Assembly (NCBI RefSeq): GCF_002215035.1
Contig: NZ_NKFP01000006.1
Location: 3,935,080-3,999,079 of the forward strand
Source of the DNA: Leptolyngbya ohadii IS1
GTDB taxonomy: Bacteria; Cyanobacteriota; Cyanobacteriia; Elainellales; Elainellaceae
DNA length: 64,000 nucleotides
Reading direction: 5' to 3'
The notes below the pieces were generated by a model. It had not been told where the DNA came from and searched no databases. It was given only the letters and a program-made list of their open reading frames with translations. The translations under genes were made by a program, and so were the position numbers. This document shows, piece after piece, positions 27,540 to 36,073 of the stretch (the stretch's first letter is position 1; each line of letters starts with the position of its first letter).

Positions 27540-27573
27540 TATTTCTGCATAAGTGGGATGCTCCCATTTAGGA

Positions 27574-27909
27574 TTGCCGATCGCCTCTTTCAAAACCGAG
27601 GGAACTGTGCATCAAGACAATCCGATCGAATGCCCTGATGGTTCGGTGATTCTTATGCAAAAATCCTCTCAAATCGACTGGATCAAGCAGATTGAGCACC
27701 TGCTGATTCGATACGAGAAATGGAAAGATGGAAAGTTAATCGACACGGAACTACAGCACCTTCCCCTACATTGGTTTGGACTTGAGGAGTTCAGGATGTG
27801 TTTGCAAGAGAATGGCTACAAAGAGATTACTTGCTGCGCTAATTATAGGGATGACTTAGAACCTAGCTCTTATAGTAACCAGCCATGCTTCTCGGCAAGG
27901 CTTGCCTAA
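27574..27909 (+). pseudogene. Class I SAM-dependent methyltransferase, 3' part (split by an IS)
   Basis: Continues the gene at 25977-26405: the joined reading is FIDLG then LPIASFKTEGTVHQDNPIE. The stretch WIKQIEHLLIRYEKWKDGKLIDTELQHLPLHWFGLEEFRMCLQENGYKEITC is the usual C-terminal half of small methyltransferases (positions roughly 195-240 of the intact protein). No other lesion was seen. The tail ends at 27909. Confidence 0.85.
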
Positions 27910-27938
27910 TAGACTGACTGATATTTCAATCTATTAGC

Positions 27939-28403
27939 CTATAACTTATTAGTTGGAAAGTATTCCCAGCACTGTGAACCAGGATTGTATTCCAGCATAG
28001 GAAACCCAGGTAGATTTTCAGGTGTTAATCGAGTCGATCGCCCCAGTGCCTTGGCAAGCTGTTCCATAAACTGCTTAATCTGATTAAAAGTTTCCTCATT
28101 TGTAATCTGTCGAGGATCGAGATCAAGCTCAATTTCTTTCTGGCTGAAGAAGTGGCAATTTAGCTGCACCTCTGCAATCCAGATCGACAAGAGCTTTGGA
28201 TACTTTTCTGTTAAAAAAATATCGGCTGCGATCGCAGGCAGGATTTCAGGTTCAGAGTCAACATAATATTGATAGTTCGCTGTTGCCCTCACGAGCCTCA
28301 AAAATTGATTCCAGTTGTCTAATGTTGTTCTTTGAATATAAATATCTCGCAGAGAACCATCCCAAACTAAATCATGCCGAACCTGCTCCCATAAATTAAT
28401 CAT
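27939..28403 (-). CDS. Hypothetical protein, 154 aa
   Basis: A soluble acidic protein starting MINLWEQVRHDLVWDGSLRDIY. No signal peptide, membrane segment or family motif is recognised. The text looks like the small immunity/hypothetical proteins that are sporadically distributed in cyanobacteria (DNWNQFLRLVRATANYQYYVD, WIAEVQLNCHFFSQKEIELDLDP), but I do not assign a role. It is convergent with the IS-split methyltransferase gene. ATG 28403. Confidence 0.65.
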   Translation of the reverse strand: MINLWEQVRHDLVWDGSLRDIYIQRTTLDNWNQFLRLVRATANYQYYVDSEPEILPAIAADIFLTEKYPKLLSIWIAEVQLNCHFFSQKEIELDLDPRQITNEETFNQIKQFMEQLAKALGRSTRLTPENLPGFPMLEYNPGSQCWEYFPTNKL

Positions 28404-28584
28404 CAGATTACAAAGTTTCTTTTGATAAAACGATTTCCTAACCCGTCCGCATTTATCCTCAAGGCAAGGACATAATACTCAGCGTCGCTGCTTCTCATCA
28501 TAAATAAAACTCTCCCCAGTCACCCAGAGAGAGCCAACGCTATTCACCAAAATCTAATCGCTGTCTAAATTTTGATATCTGAAG

Positions 28585-29736
28585 TTATGCCTGAGAAGAA
28601 AGCTGGGGTTCAGGATTCGATTTTGCAGCGGCGCGATTTTGCAAAAGCTGAACGATCGAGGATTTTTCCAGTAGACCAATCGGCATTTTGCCTTCCTTCA
28701 ATACCACCAATGCAGGGATATTTTTCTCCTCGATCAGGTTCACCACATCTAACAGCGGCTGATCCGAAGGAACGGTTTCAAGCTGTTCCGTGGGCTGCGT
28801 GATTTGCTGCACAGAGATATCCCACCAGTCGTTCGTCGGAATGGTTTTCATCGCCTCGACTTCCACCTGTCCGATCAGTTGACCTTCGCTATCCGTCACC
28901 AGATATTTCTTCCAGCTCACCGGATTGCCAATGATGTATTGATTCGCGAACTCCCGCAGCGAAATCTGGGAAGGCACGATCGGGCTATTTTCCACCACCG
29001 CATCTGCCGCCGTTAAACCACTCAACTGCTCCTGAATTGCCGCAGCCTGCGCGTAGCGATCGGCATTTTGCAGCAGGAACCAGCCCACCAGCAGCGTCCA
29101 GAAGCTTCCAAGCTGAGTGAAGCCCAGCAGCGACAGTCCGCCTAAGCCAATCCCAAGCCAGCCCAGGAACCGACCAATCCGACTTGCAAACGCAATACCT
29201 TTGTAAGGCTTACCCGTCAGTTTCCAGACAAGTGCCTTCACCACATTGCCACCATCCAGGGGTAGACCGGGCAGGAGATTAAAAATGCCCAGCATCAGGT
29301 TAATCGAGGCAACCAGTTGAACCACCGTTGCTATGGGAGTCGGTAGCCCGATCGCAAAATTAATCCCGCTCAGGATGCCAAACAGGGCAAAGCTCACCAG
29401 GGGTCCGGCGATCGCCACCCAGAAAGACTCAGCGGGCGTTTTCGACTCTTCGCCCAGGCTTGCCAGTCCGCCAAAGATAAACAGCGTAATGGACTTCACC
29501 GGGATGCCTTGCCGCATTGCCACGAGGCTATGTCCCAGTTCGTGCGCCACCACCGAGCCAAACAGGAGCAGCGCCGCTGCCAATCCTAACAGTCCAGCCG
29601 ATGCACCCAACTGGGGAAATGCCAATCCAAGCTGACTGCCGTAATCCCAGGTAATGAGGGCGAACACCAGAAACCAGGATGCGTTAACGAAAAAAGGAAT
29701 CCCAAACAGGCTACCAATTCGGAGATTGCCGTTCAT
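28585..29736 (-). CDS. Site-2 protease family (M50) intramembrane metalloprotease with C-terminal CBS-like region
   Basis: A polytopic membrane zinc protease, 383 aa. The zinc site HELGH is at residues 65-69 and the second ligand lies in LLPGLPLDGG near 154-163 (Asp161), matching the short S2P group without PDZ. Membrane segments occur around 12-30, 45-75, 85-95, 105-130, 140-155 and 190-220. Residues about 245-370 form a soluble CBS-type domain (IIGNPVSWKKYLVTDSEGQ, PALVVLKEGKMPIGLLE), which in relatives senses adenosyl ligands. It may cleave anti-sigma factors or membrane regulators; the substrate is unknown. Confidence 0.9.
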   Translation of the reverse strand: MNGNLRIGSLFGIPFFVNASWFLVFALITWDYGSQLGLAFPQLGASAGLLGLAAALLLFGSVVAHELGHSLVAMRQGIPVKSITLFIFGGLASLGEESKTPAESFWVAIAGPLVSFALFGILSGINFAIGLPTPIATVVQLVASINLMLGIFNLLPGLPLDGGNVVKALVWKLTGKPYKGIAFASRIGRFLGWLGIGLGGLSLLGFTQLGSFWTLLVGWFLLQNADRYAQAAAIQEQLSGLTAADAVVENSPIVPSQISLREFANQYIIGNPVSWKKYLVTDSEGQLIGQVEVEAMKTIPTNDWWDISVQQITQPTEQLETVPSDQPLLDVVNLIEEKNIPALVVLKEGKMPIGLLEKSSIVQLLQNRAAAKSNPEPQLSSQA

Positions 29737-29885
29737 AAGTGCCGACCTCCTGCCAGCGGGAGAATATTACTTTCCCTATCGTAACGGAATCCCGATCGGC
29801 GTAGGCTCTTTCATTTGCCGTAATCCCCGCCCCTCCATAGGGGTAAAACCTGCCTAAATTAGCAGATTCAAATTCGTAGACAAAC

Positions 29886-30608
29886 CTACAGCACTTTCTC
29901 CAAAAACTGACAGGCGCGATCGCTTTTGGGATTCGAGAAGAACATATCCGGCGGCGAGTCCTCTGCAATATTGCCGTTATCGAGGAACATGATTCGATCG
30001 GCAACTTCCCGCGCAAAGCCCATTTCGTGAGTCACGATCGCCATAGTGATCTGGGTTTTTGCCAGTGCCTTCATCACGTCCAGCACTTCCTTCACCATTT
30101 CTGGGTCAAGGGCAGAGGTCGGCTCGTCGAACAGCATGACCTGGGGTTCCATTGCGAGCGATCGGGCAATTGCCACCCGCTGCTTTTGCCCACCCGAAAG
30201 GCGAGAAGGGTAAACCTCAGCTTTTTCCGCCAGCCCAACGCGATGCAGCAGTTCCATTGCCTTTTCCGTTGCCTGCGCCTTCGGCAGTTTCCTCACTTTT
30301 ATGGGTGCGTAGGTCAGGTTATCCAGCACGGTCATGTGGGGAAACAGATTAAAGTGCTGAAACACCATGCCAATGTTCTGGCGCACATCTTTAATGTCTA
30401 CTTTAGGCGCGGTAATGTCCTGCCCATCGATATAAATCCGTCCGCGTGTTGGAATTTCGAGCAGATTCAGGCAGCGCAAAAAGGTGGATTTTCCACATCC
30501 CGAAGGACCAATAATGGCAACCACCTGTCCTTTTTTAATTTCGGTTGAAATGTCTTTGAGAACTTGCAGCTTGCCAAAGGATTTTGATAAAAATTCAGTT
30601 CTAATCAC
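29886..30608 (-). CDS. Polar amino acid ABC transporter ATP-binding protein (second system)
   Basis: GlnQ-type ATPase, 240 aa. Walker [10 protein letters not shown] near 34, Q-loop [15 protein letters not shown] near 86, signature LSGGQKQR near 138, Walker [15 protein letters not shown] near 158 and VTHEM near 193. The start is GTG 30608, overlapping the permease stop by 8 bases (GTGATTAG), so the two are translationally coupled. It is the last gene of a binding protein-permease-ATPase operon. Confidence 0.93.
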   Translation of the reverse strand: MIRTEFLSKSFGKLQVLKDISTEIKKGQVVAIIGPSGCGKSTFLRCLNLLEIPTRGRIYIDGQDITAPKVDIKDVRQNIGMVFQHFNLFPHMTVLDNLTYAPIKVRKLPKAQATEKAMELLHRVGLAEKAEVYPSRLSGGQKQRVAIARSLAMEPQVMLFDEPTSALDPEMVKEVLDVMKALAKTQITMAIVTHEMGFAREVADRIMFLDNGNIAEDSPPDMFFSNPKSDRACQFLEKVL

Positions 30609-31356
30609 TTTTCCGCATCCTCTTTTCTAAACGACGAGACAGCAGGGTAAAGCCCATCACCATCACGTAATAAATGAATCCCACAAAGATTAACGGTTCA
30701 AAATAAATAAACTTTTCCGCCGCAACGATTTGTCCACGACGCATCAAGTCTAGCGCACCCACTGTAGAGACGAGAGAAGAGTCTTTCAACAGCGCAATAC
30801 TCTCGTTCACCAGGGCAGGCAAAATGTTCTTGAATGCCTGCGGCAGAATAATATCCCACATCATCAATGGGTAAGCAACGCCCATCGCCATTGCGGCTTC
30901 TCGCTGTCCTTTGTCCACTGCCATAATGCCGCCGCGAATCGTTTCCGAACTGTATGCCGCCGAGTTAAGTGAAAAGGTAATGACACCTGCCTGAAACGCA
31001 GGAATCGAGTAGCCAATCAGCTGCGGCGTTGAGAAGTAGATAATGGCAAGCTGCAAAATTAACGGCGTCCCGCGAAACACAGAGGTATAAAAATCTGCAA
31101 ACCACCGCAGCGGCTTGAAAGGCGAAATTTTGAAAATAGAAAGGATTGTTCCCCAGGTAAACCCAATTAGCGCAGAAACCAGGGTAAAAGCAAGCGTAAC
31201 TGCCACACCCTGAAGAATAAAGGGAATATTGGGAACGATTTTGGAAAAGTCAAGCACAAATCCAGAAGGTGTCGCTTGCCCTAGCAGGCTTAAAGTATTC
31301 TGAATTCGAGCCGTATTCAATATTTCAGCAGTCCAACTGACTGACAATAGTTCCAT
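30601..31356 (-). CDS. Polar amino acid ABC transporter permease (second system)
   Basis: A HisM/GlnP-type permease, 251 aa. About five membrane segments lie after a soluble N-terminus ([30 protein letters not shown] is the start of the membrane domain). The EAA loop, [26 protein letters not shown], lies near 145-170. [14 protein letters not shown] is another family hallmark. ATG 31356. It is encoded between its ATPase and, after a 242-bp gap with a palindromic repeat, its binding protein. Confidence 0.92.
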   Translation of the reverse strand: MELLSVSWTAEILNTARIQNTLSLLGQATPSGFVLDFSKIVPNIPFILQGVAVTLAFTLVSALIGFTWGTILSIFKISPFKPLRWFADFYTSVFRGTPLILQLAIIYFSTPQLIGYSIPAFQAGVITFSLNSAAYSSETIRGGIMAVDKGQREAAMAMGVAYPLMMWDIILPQAFKNILPALVNESIALLKDSSLVSTVGALDLMRRGQIVAAEKFIYFEPLIFVGFIYYVMVMGFTLLSRRLEKRMRKSD

Positions 31357-31437
31357 TTTCGCAGTAGTTTTAAAGATTGACTTCTAAACGAAAAACTCGA
31401 AATCAATGAGCAGATCGATTAACAAATGAGTCCTCCC

Positions 31438-31541
31438 TGTAGGATGCATTGGCAATGCGTAACGCATGAATTCTCTGAAAGGAATTTCCCTGAAAGATAG
31501 TATTCATGCGCTACAGCGTATCGCCTACTACATCCTACGTT
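31438..31541. repeat. Palindromic dispersed element (MITE/REP-like)
   Basis: Left arm TGTAGGATGCATTGGCAATG followed by CGTAACGCATGAAT; right arm ATTCATGCGCTACAGCG followed by CCTACTACATCCTACG. The arms pair imperfectly around a centre near 31487 to form a long hairpin of about 100 nt. It lies between the binding-protein gene and the permease gene of one operon, so its transcript could affect how much permease mRNA is made. Related half-copies occur at 25048 and 57563. Confidence 0.75.
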
Positions 31542-31598
31542 CAGTCACCGATAATTCATTTAGACGCAGAGAGATGGACTACTCTACCCTCTCCGCCG

Positions 31599-32408
31599 TT
31601 ATTTATCTGCCTGCACAGAGGTCGTAAACCACTTGTTGACCAATTCATTAACTTTGCCGCTCTCAATCATCTCACCCAAAACTCGGTCGAACTCAGGCGC
31701 AAGCTCCGAACCCTTCGGGAATGCGATCGCAGAACCCGCTTCACCTTCATTCGGAATGGTATTAAATTCCAGATCAGGATTCGATTGGGTATAGCCCTGG
31801 GCAACGGTATCCTCTACGATCGCCGCATCGATTCTTCCCGCCTTCAATTCCTGAACAATCTCGTTGATTCGGTTGAGTGGCTTAACGTTAACGCCCAGAT
31901 TTTTCTCTTTATTGAAATCGTTCGCAACACCTTCCTGGATAGTGCCAAGCTGCACACCCACCGTCTTGCCCTTCAGCGATTCAGGAGTGGTTAAATTGCT
32001 GCCCTGTCTGGCAACGATCGTATTTTTTGCCTCGTAGTAAACCCGCGAAAAATCAACGTTTTGCTTACGCTCTGCGGTGGGGGTCATGCCCGCCATTACA
32101 AAATCAGCCCGCTTCGCTTGCAGTGCCGGAATTAAGCCATTGAAATCAATGTTCTGAATTTGCAGGTCGTAGCCCAATCGGCTGGTAATTTCTTTTGCAA
32201 TATCAACATCAAAACCAATAATTTCCTGATTTCCAGAGCTAGAGTCTACATATTCATAGGGAGGATAGTCCGCAGAAGTTGCCATTGTTACCGTTCTGCT
32301 GCCGCTTCCTGCATTTTGCTGCGAATCAGCGTTACAAGCAGTCATCACAGAAATTGTCAAAACTGCGGAAAACAAAACGGTCAATATGAACTTGAATCGC
32401 TTGAACAT
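31599..32408 (-). CDS. Polar amino acid ABC transporter substrate-binding lipoprotein (second system)
   Basis: SBP family 3 binding protein, 269 aa from ATG 32408 (MFKRFKFILTVLFSAVLTISVMTAC); longer starts add a basic extension unlike a signal peptide. The lipobox VMTAC gives Cys25. Domain landmarks are VTMATSADYPPYEYVD, GFDVDIAKEITSRLGYDLQ, FVMAGMTPTAERKQNVDFSRVYYEA and LKGKTVGVQLGT. First gene of the binding protein-permease-ATPase operon. The ligand is not determinable from sequence. Confidence 0.92.
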   Translation of the reverse strand: MFKRFKFILTVLFSAVLTISVMTACNADSQQNAGSGSRTVTMATSADYPPYEYVDSSSGNQEIIGFDVDIAKEITSRLGYDLQIQNIDFNGLIPALQAKRADFVMAGMTPTAERKQNVDFSRVYYEAKNTIVARQGSNLTTPESLKGKTVGVQLGTIQEGVANDFNKEKNLGVNVKPLNRINEIVQELKAGRIDAAIVEDTVAQGYTQSNPDLEFNTIPNEGEAGSAIAFPKGSELAPEFDRVLGEMIESGKVNELVNKWFTTSVQADK

Positions 32409-32706
32409 GGCTTGAAATAGGGTTGTAGTAGAACGCTGAAGAAACTGCGGCGGTATCCGATGCTTTGCTTGAAATGCTGCGCGATTTCTAAAGTATTTTC
32501 TGACCAAAGAAGTGAAATCTGGCTTAACCTTTGCAAAGACTTAAGCATCCTCCGAGCAGATCACATCTCCCAGCAGTCGTAAGCTAAAGATGTTCATTCT
32601 TCATGCGTTAATCTTCCAGCGACAATTAGAGAGATTACCTCATCCAAATGCAGGAACTTAAACCATCAAAAGGGTGATTTCTACTGTGTTTGTTAAGCTT
32701 TCCTAA

Positions 32707-34293
32707 CTAAAATCCCAAAATGCCCTGCTCCAATCCCAAATCAATCGCAATTCGATGGGCACAGGCAAAGCCCGAAAATGCAACGGCATTTAAGCCCTGC
32801 CCCGGAAAGGAACTATCGCCCACACAGTAAAGTCCCGGAACCGCAGTGCGATTAAACGGCATTCCCAGTAGACCCATCGGTTTACGGGCTGGAATCGGTC
32901 CATAAGTCCCCTCTATCCGTCCCAGGAAGCGTCGATGGGTGCGGGGAGTTCCGGCTTCCTGATAGTCGATCGCCTTTGATAGTCCGGGAAAAATTGTTTC
33001 CAGACGATCGATCATCTGCGCTGTCACTGCCGCTTTTTGCGATCGATATTCCGAGGGCGAAAGGGCTTGCCAGTTCTGCATCCAGTCCGGCATAAAAGCG
33101 TGAATAATGTGATATCCCGGCGGAGCCAACTCCGGGTCAAGCAGAGTCGGGATCGAAACAAACAGCGTTCCCCGCATCGCTTCCATCTGGCTCCAGTCCT
33201 CCAGCAGTACATGATGGCATTCCACACCGGACGACAAAACCTCTGCTTTGACGCCTAGATGCAGGCTGAAGAAACTGGGAGATTTTTGATATCGCTGCTG
33301 CCATCGCACTTCCTGAGCGGGTAAATCTGATTTTGGCAAAAGCTTTTCAAACGTATCCCATCGCGTTGCGTTAGAGACAATCCGCTTCGCCCACAGCACC
33401 GCGCCAGATGCCAGCCGCACCCCCACTGCCCGACCCGCCTCACACAGAATTTCCGTCACCCGCGATCGATAGCGAATCTCGCCGCCCGCTTTCTCCAGTC
33501 CCTCCACCAGTTTTTGGGCAATCTGTCCCACCCCGCCTTTCGGATAGCGCACACCGCCATAGTGGCGATCGCTAAACACCATCCCTGCATTAATCATCGG
33601 CGTTCGGTCTGCCGGAACCACCGACCAGATGTAGCACTCCAGATCGATAAATTGCAGCACTCTCGGATCGCGAATGTAGCGACGGGCAATCCCTCCCACG
33701 TTCAACGGCAGATACCGGGCTAACCCCAAACAGCTCAGCGGATGCCGCAAAAACGATCGCATCAGGTAGCCTGGCTCCTCCAGCGACAGCAGTTCCATCC
33801 CGTTCAGATAGCCAAACACCCGCCAGCACTCATCATAAAAACGTCGAATTCCTTCCCGCTCATCTGGAAACCGATCGCCCAACTCCTGCAAAAACTGCCC
33901 ATAGTCCCGATGTACCTTAATTTCCTGTCCCTGTGGCAGATGGTAATGCACCTGCACCGGATCGGGGATCGTCTCCAGCTTCATACCCACCGCATCCAGG
34001 GCACGGGTCAGCAGATTGGTAGTTCCCTCACTGCCAAAGCCAAAAATCATCGATGCCCCTACATCAAACCGATAGCCCGCCCGCTTAAAAAAACCCGCAC
34101 TGCCCCCCGGAATCAGATACCGCTCCAGCACCAGCACCCGTGCCCCCTTCGCCGCTAGCTGAGTCGCCGTTACCAGCCCCCCGATCCCCGACCCCACAAC
34201 GATCGCATCCCACTCCCCCTCAGGCAATCGCCCTGCCTCCCAGACAGACTCCGACGAACTGAAGTTAGAACTTTGACTAGGAACAGGCACCAT
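32707..34293 (-). CDS. crtH: Carotenoid isomerase (CrtH/CrtISO type)
   Basis: Converts poly-cis carotenes (prolycopene) to all-trans lycopene, an FAD-dependent reaction at the thylakoid or plasma membrane. ATG 34293 (MVPVPSQSSNFSS) follows a GGGG ribosome site. The FAD motif GSGIGGL is at residues 34-40 and VLERYLIPGGSAGFFKRAGYRFDVG near 54-78. YPKGGVGQIAQKLVEGLEKAGGE and the C-terminal GLYCVGDSSFPGQGLNAVAFSG are CrtISO/desaturase signatures. Length 528 aa. A related CrtO/CrtI-type oxidoreductase is possible, but the opening and HRDYGQFLQELGDRFP favour CrtH. Confidence 0.88.
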   Translation of the reverse strand: MVPVPSQSSNFSSSESVWEAGRLPEGEWDAIVVGSGIGGLVTATQLAAKGARVLVLERYLIPGGSAGFFKRAGYRFDVGASMIFGFGSEGTTNLLTRALDAVGMKLETIPDPVQVHYHLPQGQEIKVHRDYGQFLQELGDRFPDEREGIRRFYDECWRVFGYLNGMELLSLEEPGYLMRSFLRHPLSCLGLARYLPLNVGGIARRYIRDPRVLQFIDLECYIWSVVPADRTPMINAGMVFSDRHYGGVRYPKGGVGQIAQKLVEGLEKAGGEIRYRSRVTEILCEAGRAVGVRLASGAVLWAKRIVSNATRWDTFEKLLPKSDLPAQEVRWQQRYQKSPSFFSLHLGVKAEVLSSGVECHHVLLEDWSQMEAMRGTLFVSIPTLLDPELAPPGYHIIHAFMPDWMQNWQALSPSEYRSQKAAVTAQMIDRLETIFPGLSKAIDYQEAGTPRTHRRFLGRIEGTYGPIPARKPMGLLGMPFNRTAVPGLYCVGDSSFPGQGLNAVAFSGFACAHRIAIDLGLEQGILGF

Positions 34294-34414
34294 TACACCC
34301 CTAAAACAGCTTCCCTCTATCTTCCTACATCTACTCGTCCCCAACCTTGCGATCGACCTCAGCCCCCCAGCCCTACACGTTCTACTTCAATTGTAGTATT
34401 TTATATTACAACAC

Positions 34415-34456
34415 CCCTGCTCCCTGCTCCCTGCTCCCTGCTCCCTGCTCCCTGCC
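34415..34456. repeat. Heptanucleotide STRR, CCCTGCT
   Basis: Five perfect CCCTGCT units from 34415 to 34449, then CCCTGCC (34450-34456). This is a classic cyanobacterial short tandemly repeated repetitive sequence. Length changes by slippage are common at such sites. It lies 120 bp upstream of the crtH start. Confidence 0.92.
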
Positions 34457-34466
34457 CCCACTCTCC

Positions 34467-34502
34467 AAAAAAAAGCGGGGCTAGCCATCCGACCAACCCC
34501 AC
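34467..34502 (-). terminator. Terminator-like hairpin upstream of crtH
   Basis: Read on the minus strand: GTGGGG (34502-34497) pairs with CCCCGC (34480-34475), then eight T (34474-34467). It lies 170 bp upstream of crtH and no minus-strand gene precedes it closely, so it may be a leader terminator (attenuator) for crtH or a barrier to antisense transcription. Confidence 0.5.
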
Positions 34503-34705
34503 CGCCGATCCTTGAGAGGAGAACAATGTAATTCATCCTAAGCTTATTGCAAATCTCTGTCAAGATTGTTGCAAGTCTTTCTCAATAAGTAGAGGTAGAA
34601 TCTCACCGTCCCGGACGAGGGCAGGTTAGCCTCAACCCTGGTAACGTAGATGGGCTGTCCGTTTGCAGGATACTCCCTGCTCGTTCGTTCATTTGCTTCA
34701 AACCC

Positions 34706-36073
34706 ATGCTTCAACTGACCCGATCGCAACTCAACACCGAAATTCGAGCCTGTCTGACCCTGGCGCTTCCCCTAGCAGGGGCACAGTTGGCACAGGCAGC
34801 TACGGGCTTTGCCGATACGGTGATGATGGGTCTGCTGGGCAGTGAAGTCTTGGCGGCGGGTGGCTTGGGTGCAACGACCTTTCAGGGTTGTCTCCTGGTG
34901 AGTTCCTCGATCGTCTCTGCGGTCAGCCCCATAGCGGCGTCTGCCTTTGGCGCAGGAAAAACCCAAGAGCTGGGGAAAATTGTGCGGCAGGGCATGGGCT
35001 TGGCAGTGCTGCTGTCTGTGCCGATCGTGGTGCTGCTGGCGTTCTCGCGTCCCCTCTTCCTCTGGTTGGGTCAGGAGGAATCCGTGGCGGTTCAGTCCGA
35101 GGCGTATCTGAAGGCAATCGTTTGGGGCTTTCCCGCAGGATTAGGGTTTGCGGTACTGCGTCATTTCGTATCTGCCCTGTCTGAGCCGCGTCCGGTGATT
35201 GTGATTATGGTCTGCGGCACGATCTTTAACATCTTTGGCAACTATGTGCTGATGTTTGGCAAGCTGGGACTACCTGCGCTGGGGTTGGCGGGAATTGGCT
35301 ATGCCAGCAGTCTTTCTCTGTGGGGAATGTTTGTGGCGCTATTGCTTTACTGTCGGCAGCCCCGGTATCGCAAATACGGTCTGTTTCGGGATCTCTATCA
35401 GTTTGAGGGTCGGCTACTCCGGGAACTACTGCACATTGGCATTCCGCTGGGCATTCTCACTGCTGCGGAGGCGGGACTATTTACCGTCACCACTTTTCTA
35501 ATGGGGCAACTCGGAACGGTGACTCTGGCAGCCCATCAAATCGCCCTGCAAACTGCCGCAATCACCTTCATGATTCCGCTTGGCATCTCCTTTGCCACCA
35601 CAATTCTGGTGGGTCAGCGAATGGGGCAGCAAGATCTGCGGGGTGCGAGGCTAGCGGGCTTTACGGGCATGGGGTTAGGAGTCGTCTTCATGGCTGCTAT
35701 GGCGCTGCTGTTCTGGACGGTTCCAGAGGCGATCGTCTCCCTCTATCTGAACGTGAACGATTCTGGAAATCGGGAGGTGGTGCTGCTGGCGGGTCAGCTT
35801 TTGGGCGTGGCGGCAATGTTTCAAATCGTGGACGGGCTTCAGGTAACGGCGGTTGGTGCCCTGCGCGGACTCAAAGACACCCGAATTCCTATGCTAATCG
35901 GCTTACTTGCCTATTGGGGCATGGGCTTGTCCTGCGGCTATTGGCTCGGTTTACGGTTAGGCTATGGCGGAGTGGGGCTATGGTGGGGGCTGGCAATCGG
36001 CTTGGCGTTTGCGGCAGGCATTCTTACCTGGCGATTTCGTGCCCTTACGGATCAGCCTTGGGCACCCCGATAG
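34706..36073 (+). CDS. MATE-family multidrug/cation exporter
   Basis: A 12-segment secondary exporter of the MATE family (NorM-like), 455 aa, driven by Na+ or H+. The opening ACLTLALPLAGAQLAQAATGFADTVMMGLLG is the family landmark for helix 1. LFLWLGQEESVAVQSEAYLKAI near 116 and GALRGLKDTRIPM near 388 are also typical. Substrates cannot be predicted. ATG 34706. Its last 22 bases overlap the 3' end of the convergent potassium channel gene. Confidence 0.93.
   Translation: MLQLTRSQLNTEIRACLTLALPLAGAQLAQAATGFADTVMMGLLGSEVLAAGGLGATTFQGCLLVSSSIVSAVSPIAASAFGAGKTQELGKIVRQGMGLAVLLSVPIVVLLAFSRPLFLWLGQEESVAVQSEAYLKAIVWGFPAGLGFAVLRHFVSALSEPRPVIVIMVCGTIFNIFGNYVLMFGKLGLPALGLAGIGYASSLSLWGMFVALLLYCRQPRYRKYGLFRDLYQFEGRLLRELLHIGIPLGILTAAEAGLFTVTTFLMGQLGTVTLAAHQIALQTAAITFMIPLGISFATTILVGQRMGQQDLRGARLAGFTGMGLGVVFMAAMALLFWTVPEAIVSLYLNVNDSGNREVVLLAGQLLGVAAMFQIVDGLQVTAVGALRGLKDTRIPMLIGLLAYWGMGLSCGYWLGLRLGYGGVGLWWGLAIGLAFAAGILTWRFRALTDQPWAPR

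Larger units (their letters stand above)
26406..27565 (+). mobile_element. ISKra4-like insertion sequence, 1,160 bp, with 8-bp target duplication
   Basis: Both ends carry a perfect 20-bp terminal inverted repeat, GGGAGCATCCCACTTATGCA, reading inwards from 26406 and from 27565. The direct repeat ATTTAGGA flanks it (26398-26405 and 27566-27573), the footprint of transposition. Inside is one transposase in two overlapping phases (26476-26685, 26694-27539). The transposase resembles ISKra4-family proteins. Intact ends, identical target copies and a restorable host gene point to a recent insertion. Family assignment rests on recalled protein similarity. Confidence 0.93.
34294..34705. other. 412-bp divergent intergenic region
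   Basis: Between crtH (minus) and the MATE gene (plus). It contains a palindrome-like TTGTAGTATTTTATATTACAA-type A/T block (34390-34410, TTGTA and TACAA arms), an STRR (34415-34456), a minus-strand terminator-like hairpin (34467-34502), and sequence 34520-34700 expected to carry the MATE promoter. No gene fits. Confidence 0.55.
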
